DNA from: DATKSG01 sp035531775
Lineage (GTDB): Bacteria > Actinomycetota > Acidimicrobiia > Acidimicrobiales > UBA8190
Assembly (NCBI GenBank): GCA_035531775.1
Contig: DATKSG010000043.1
Coordinates: 1 to 7,168 of the forward strand
Length of the DNA stretch: 7,168 nucleotides
Direction: 5' to 3'
This document shows positions 5,249 through 7,168 of this stretch, piece after piece. Positions within the stretch are counted from its first letter, which is position 1. Each line of letters starts with the position of its first letter. The notes below the pieces were generated by a model, which was not told where the DNA came from, did not search any database, and was given only the letters and a program-made list of their open reading frames with translations. The translations under genes were made by a program, and so were the position numbers.

Positions 5249-6399
5249 ACCCCATCGACCAGTCCCTGTCGGGCGCCCTTCCCTCGGCGGCACCCCGGGC
5301 CGCTTCGTCTGCCCTGGCCCCTTCGTGGGCGGCCCCCCTGCCCGAGATCGCCGGCGTGCTCGACGCCGCCGAGGTGGCGGCCACCGGCTGGTCGATCGCC
5401 GCCGTGCAGCGCGCCGACGGCATGATCCCCTGGTTCGACGGTGGTCACTGCGACCCGTGGAATCACGTAGAGGCGGCCATGGCCCTCACCGTGGTGGGGT
5501 TGCGCCGCGAGGCGGCTCTGGCGTATCAGTGGCTGGCCGACAGCCAGCTCCCTGACGGCTCGTGGTTCAACTACTACCTCCCCGGGTCGGGGATCAAAGA
5601 CCCTCGCCTCGACACCAACGTGTGCGCCTATGTCGCCACCGGCGTGTGGCACCACTTCCGCATCACCGGGGACCTGTCCATGCTCGAGGCCATGTGGCCG
5701 GTAGTGGCGAGGGCCATCGACTTCGTGCTGCGCTGGCAGCGCCACGACGGAGCCATCTTGTGGTCGGTCGACCCCGACGGCCGGCCCGGCCGGTATCCGT
5801 TGCTCACCGGGTCGTGCTCGATCTACCACGCGCTGCGCTGCGCCGTGGCCTGTGCCGAGACGTTGGATCACGAGCGGCCCGACTGGGAGCTTGCCGCCGG
5901 GCGCCTGGCTCATGTCATCGGCCACACGCCTCACGTGTTCGAGCCCAAGGCCGAGTTCGCCATGGACTGGTACTACCCGGTGCTCACCGGGGCCCTCGAG
6001 GGACGGGCCGCCAGCGATCGCATCGACGCCTGGTGGGACACCTTCGTCATGGAGGGGATCGGCGTCCGCTGCGTGTCCACCGGTCCCTGGGTCACCGCCG
6101 CCGAGACGGCGGAATGCGCCCTGGCCCTCGATGCCATCGGGCGACCCGAGCAGGCCGTGGACCTTCTCACCTGGGCCCAGGCCCACCGATGCGACGACGG
6201 TTCGTACCTGACCGGGCTGGTGTACCCCGAGGAGGTCACCTTCCCCCTAGGCGAGCGGACCACCTACACCGCCGCCGCCGTCATCCTGGCCGCCGATGCC
6301 CTGTCGGGTTCGACGGCCGCCGCCGGGCTCTTCCGCGGCGAGTTCCTGCCCGACGGCCTCGACCTCACCGAGCCTCGGCGCCCGGCGCCACCCGTCTGA
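5245..6399 (+). CDS. Alpha/alpha-toroid protein with QW-like repeats (prenyltransferase / six-hairpin glycosidase-like)
   Basis: Protein of 384 residues, third gene of the operon, starting at ATG 5245 in an ATGA overlap with GGAG eight bases upstream. Repeated helical hairpins each end in a turn of the form Q-x-x-D-G: QRADGMIPWF (from Gln55), QLPDGSWF (from Gln101, an exact QX3GXW motif as in squalene-cyclase/prenyltransferase toroids) and QRHDGAILW (from Gln165); CDDGSYLTG (316-324) is a degenerate fourth. This fits an (alpha/alpha)6 barrel. Aromatic and acidic residues that could line a sugar pocket include the DPWNHVEA (70-77), EFAMDWYYP (237-245) and PWVTAAETAE (281-290) regions. I see no DXDD cyclase motif and no obvious prenyl-diphosphate site. 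No convincing signal peptide; the first 35 residues are Ala/Pro/Ser-rich. The fold is well supported, the catalytic activity is not. The 3' end overlaps the convergent methyltransferase by 35 bp. Confidence 0.82.
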   Translation: MNPIDQSLSGALPSAAPRAASSALAPSWAAPLPEIAGVLDAAEVAATGWSIAAVQRADGMIPWFDGGHCDPWNHVEAAMALTVVGLRREAALAYQWLADSQLPDGSWFNYYLPGSGIKDPRLDTNVCAYVATGVWHHFRITGDLSMLEAMWPVVARAIDFVLRWQRHDGAILWSVDPDGRPGRYPLLTGSCSIYHALRCAVACAETLDHERPDWELAAGRLAHVIGHTPHVFEPKAEFAMDWYYPVLTGALEGRAASDRIDAWWDTFVMEGIGVRCVSTGPWVTAAETAECALALDAIGRPEQAVDLLTWAQAHRCDDGSYLTGLVYPEEVTFPLGERTTYTAAAVILAADALSGSTAAAGLFRGEFLPDGLDLTEPRRPAPPV

Positions 6400-7060
6400 G
6401 CACCCGCAGCGAGCCGCACTCGCCGTCCTCGACGAATTGGCCCGAGGCCAACGCCGCGCACCACAGTTCGTAGGGGGGTCGCCCCCCGTCGGCCGGGTCG
6501 GGGAAGACGTCGTGGATGGCCAGCCAGCCGCCCTCGGCCACATGGGGAGCCCAACTCCGGTAGTCGGCCCAGGCCGGTTCCTCGCCGTGGCCCCCGTCGA
6601 TGAAGCAGAAGGCGAGGGGGGTGTGCCAGCGCGACGCCACGGCAGTGGCATCTCCCACCACGCCGACCACCACGGCGCCGAGCCCGGCGCCGTCCACCGT
6701 GCGGCGCCAGAACGGCAGGGTGTCGATGCGCCCAGTGGCGCCGTCCACCACCTCGAGGTCGTGATGGTCCCAACCGGCCTGGTTCTCCTCCGACCCGTGG
6801 TGGTGGTCGATGCTGAACAGCACCCCGCCGCTCGCCTCGGCCGCCGCTCCCAGGTACACCGTGGACTTGCCGCACCAGGCACCGATCTCGACCATGGTGG
6901 CGCCACTGTGGGCGTCGCCGGCACGTCGGGCTGCCTCGTAGAGGGCGGCGCCCTCGTCGTCGGGCATGAACCCCTTCACCTGTCGGGCCGACGCGAAAAG
7001 CCGTTGGCGGCGCTCGTCGAACCGGCGCTCCTCGGGCCGAGGATTGTCAGGAGCGTTCAT
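6365..7060 (-). CDS. Class I SAM-dependent methyltransferase, Methyltransf_24 / CmcI-like
   Basis: Predicted SAM-dependent methyltransferase of 231 residues on the minus strand, convergent with the glycosyltransferase operon. Motif I is MVEIGAWCGKST (56-67), a form typical of Methyltransf_24 and CmcI/macrocin-O-methyltransferase relatives. Strand 2 ends in SIDHHH (83-88), strand 4 is FIDGGH (153-158) and strand 5 is GGWLAIHDVF (177-186). The family often uses a divalent metal for O-methylation; here Asp155, His158 and the His/Asp-rich DHHHGSEENQAGWDHHD (85-101) could supply ligands, which is inference. ATG 7060 overlaps the stop of the upstream membrane-protein gene as ATGA, so it is translationally coupled to it; no clear independent Shine-Dalgarno is visible. 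The convergent placement next to a glycosyltransferase/methyltransferase/toroid operon suggests a role in the same tailoring pathway. Confidence 0.88.
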   Translation of the reverse strand: MNAPDNPRPEERRFDERRQRLFASARQVKGFMPDDEGAALYEAARRAGDAHSGATMVEIGAWCGKSTVYLGAAAEASGGVLFSIDHHHGSEENQAGWDHHDLEVVDGATGRIDTLPFWRRTVDGAGLGAVVVGVVGDATAVASRWHTPLAFCFIDGGHGEEPAWADYRSWAPHVAEGGWLAIHDVFPDPADGGRPPYELWCAALASGQFVEDGECGSLRVLRRVAPGAEAR

Positions 7061-7168
7061 CCGGTCGCCGCTTTCACCCCGGCGTACAGGGCGAAGCCGA
7101 CCAGCAGGACACCGGCCGCCTTGCGGATGGCGTCCAGGGGCAGGACGCGCAGCAGGGCGCGACCTCCG
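7057..7168 (-). CDS. C-terminal end of a membrane protein, probably UPF0016/TMEM165/GDT1-like cation transporter
   Basis: Only the last 36 codons are present; the gene runs off the right edge. They are read in the minus-strand frame ending at TGA 7057-7059, which overlaps the methyltransferase ATG by four bases. The tail reads GGRALLRVLPLDAIRKAAG and then a hydrophobic helix VLLVGFALYAGVKAATG. A Gly-x-x-L-x-x-x-LP-x-x-x-I-x-x-x-AG turn into a final short helix ending near the C-terminus is how UPF0016/GDT1 Mn2+/Ca2+-exchanger-like proteins finish. The fragment is short, so another small polytopic membrane family (for example LysE-type exporters) cannot be excluded. A coding frame here is likely; the family name is moderate to weak. 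Confidence 0.5.
   Translation of the reverse strand, partial: GGRALLRVLPLDAIRKAAGVLLVGFALYAGVKAATG

Noticed and set aside
1..7168. Mobile element, prophage, CRISPR array or horizontally acquired island
   Set aside because: No transposase, integrase, phage gene, terminal inverted repeat or regularly spaced repeat was seen, and composition and codon use look uniform across all genes.

Overview
The window is GC-rich, gene-dense DNA with G/C-ending codons, GTG as well as ATG starts and 4-7 bp stop/start overlaps. Together with the protein families present, this points to a high-GC actinobacterium (Actinomycetota). A deep lineage such as Acidimicrobiia is possible, but the sequence alone does not settle the class.

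Left third (1-3035, minus strand): a two-gene divalent-cation module. The upstream gene (3035 to 1773) encodes a soluble protein with PRC-barrel-like, MgtE_N and paired CBS regions, but without the MgtE membrane channel. After a 225-bp spacer containing two predicted hairpins comes an Nramp-family (SLC11) transporter (start 1547, running off the left edge). Its metal-site motifs in TM1 and TM6 are altered in a way that resembles Nramp-related Mg2+ transporters more than Mn2+/Fe2+ MntH. The working idea is a detached Mg2+ sensor paired with a separate transporter.

Middle (3036-3170): a short divergent intergenic region with a possible 10-codon leader ORF.

Right part (3171-7168): a plus-strand, translationally coupled three-gene operon: a GT4 glycosyltransferase, a class I SAM methyltransferase, and an alpha/alpha-toroid protein with QW-like repeats of the kind often labelled prenyltransferase or six-hairpin glycosidase-like. 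It converges on, and overlaps by 35 bp, a minus-strand second class I methyltransferase (Methyltransf_24/CmcI-like). That gene overlaps by ATGA the 3' end of a small membrane protein at the right edge, whose tail resembles the UPF0016/TMEM165/GDT1 cation-transporter family. The GT/methyltransferase/toroid/methyltransferase group looks like an uncharacterised glycan- or glycolipid-tailoring cassette, and its product cannot be read from sequence.

No tRNA, rRNA, CRISPR array, insertion sequence, phage gene or origin was recognised. No gene-free stretch exceeds 300 bases.
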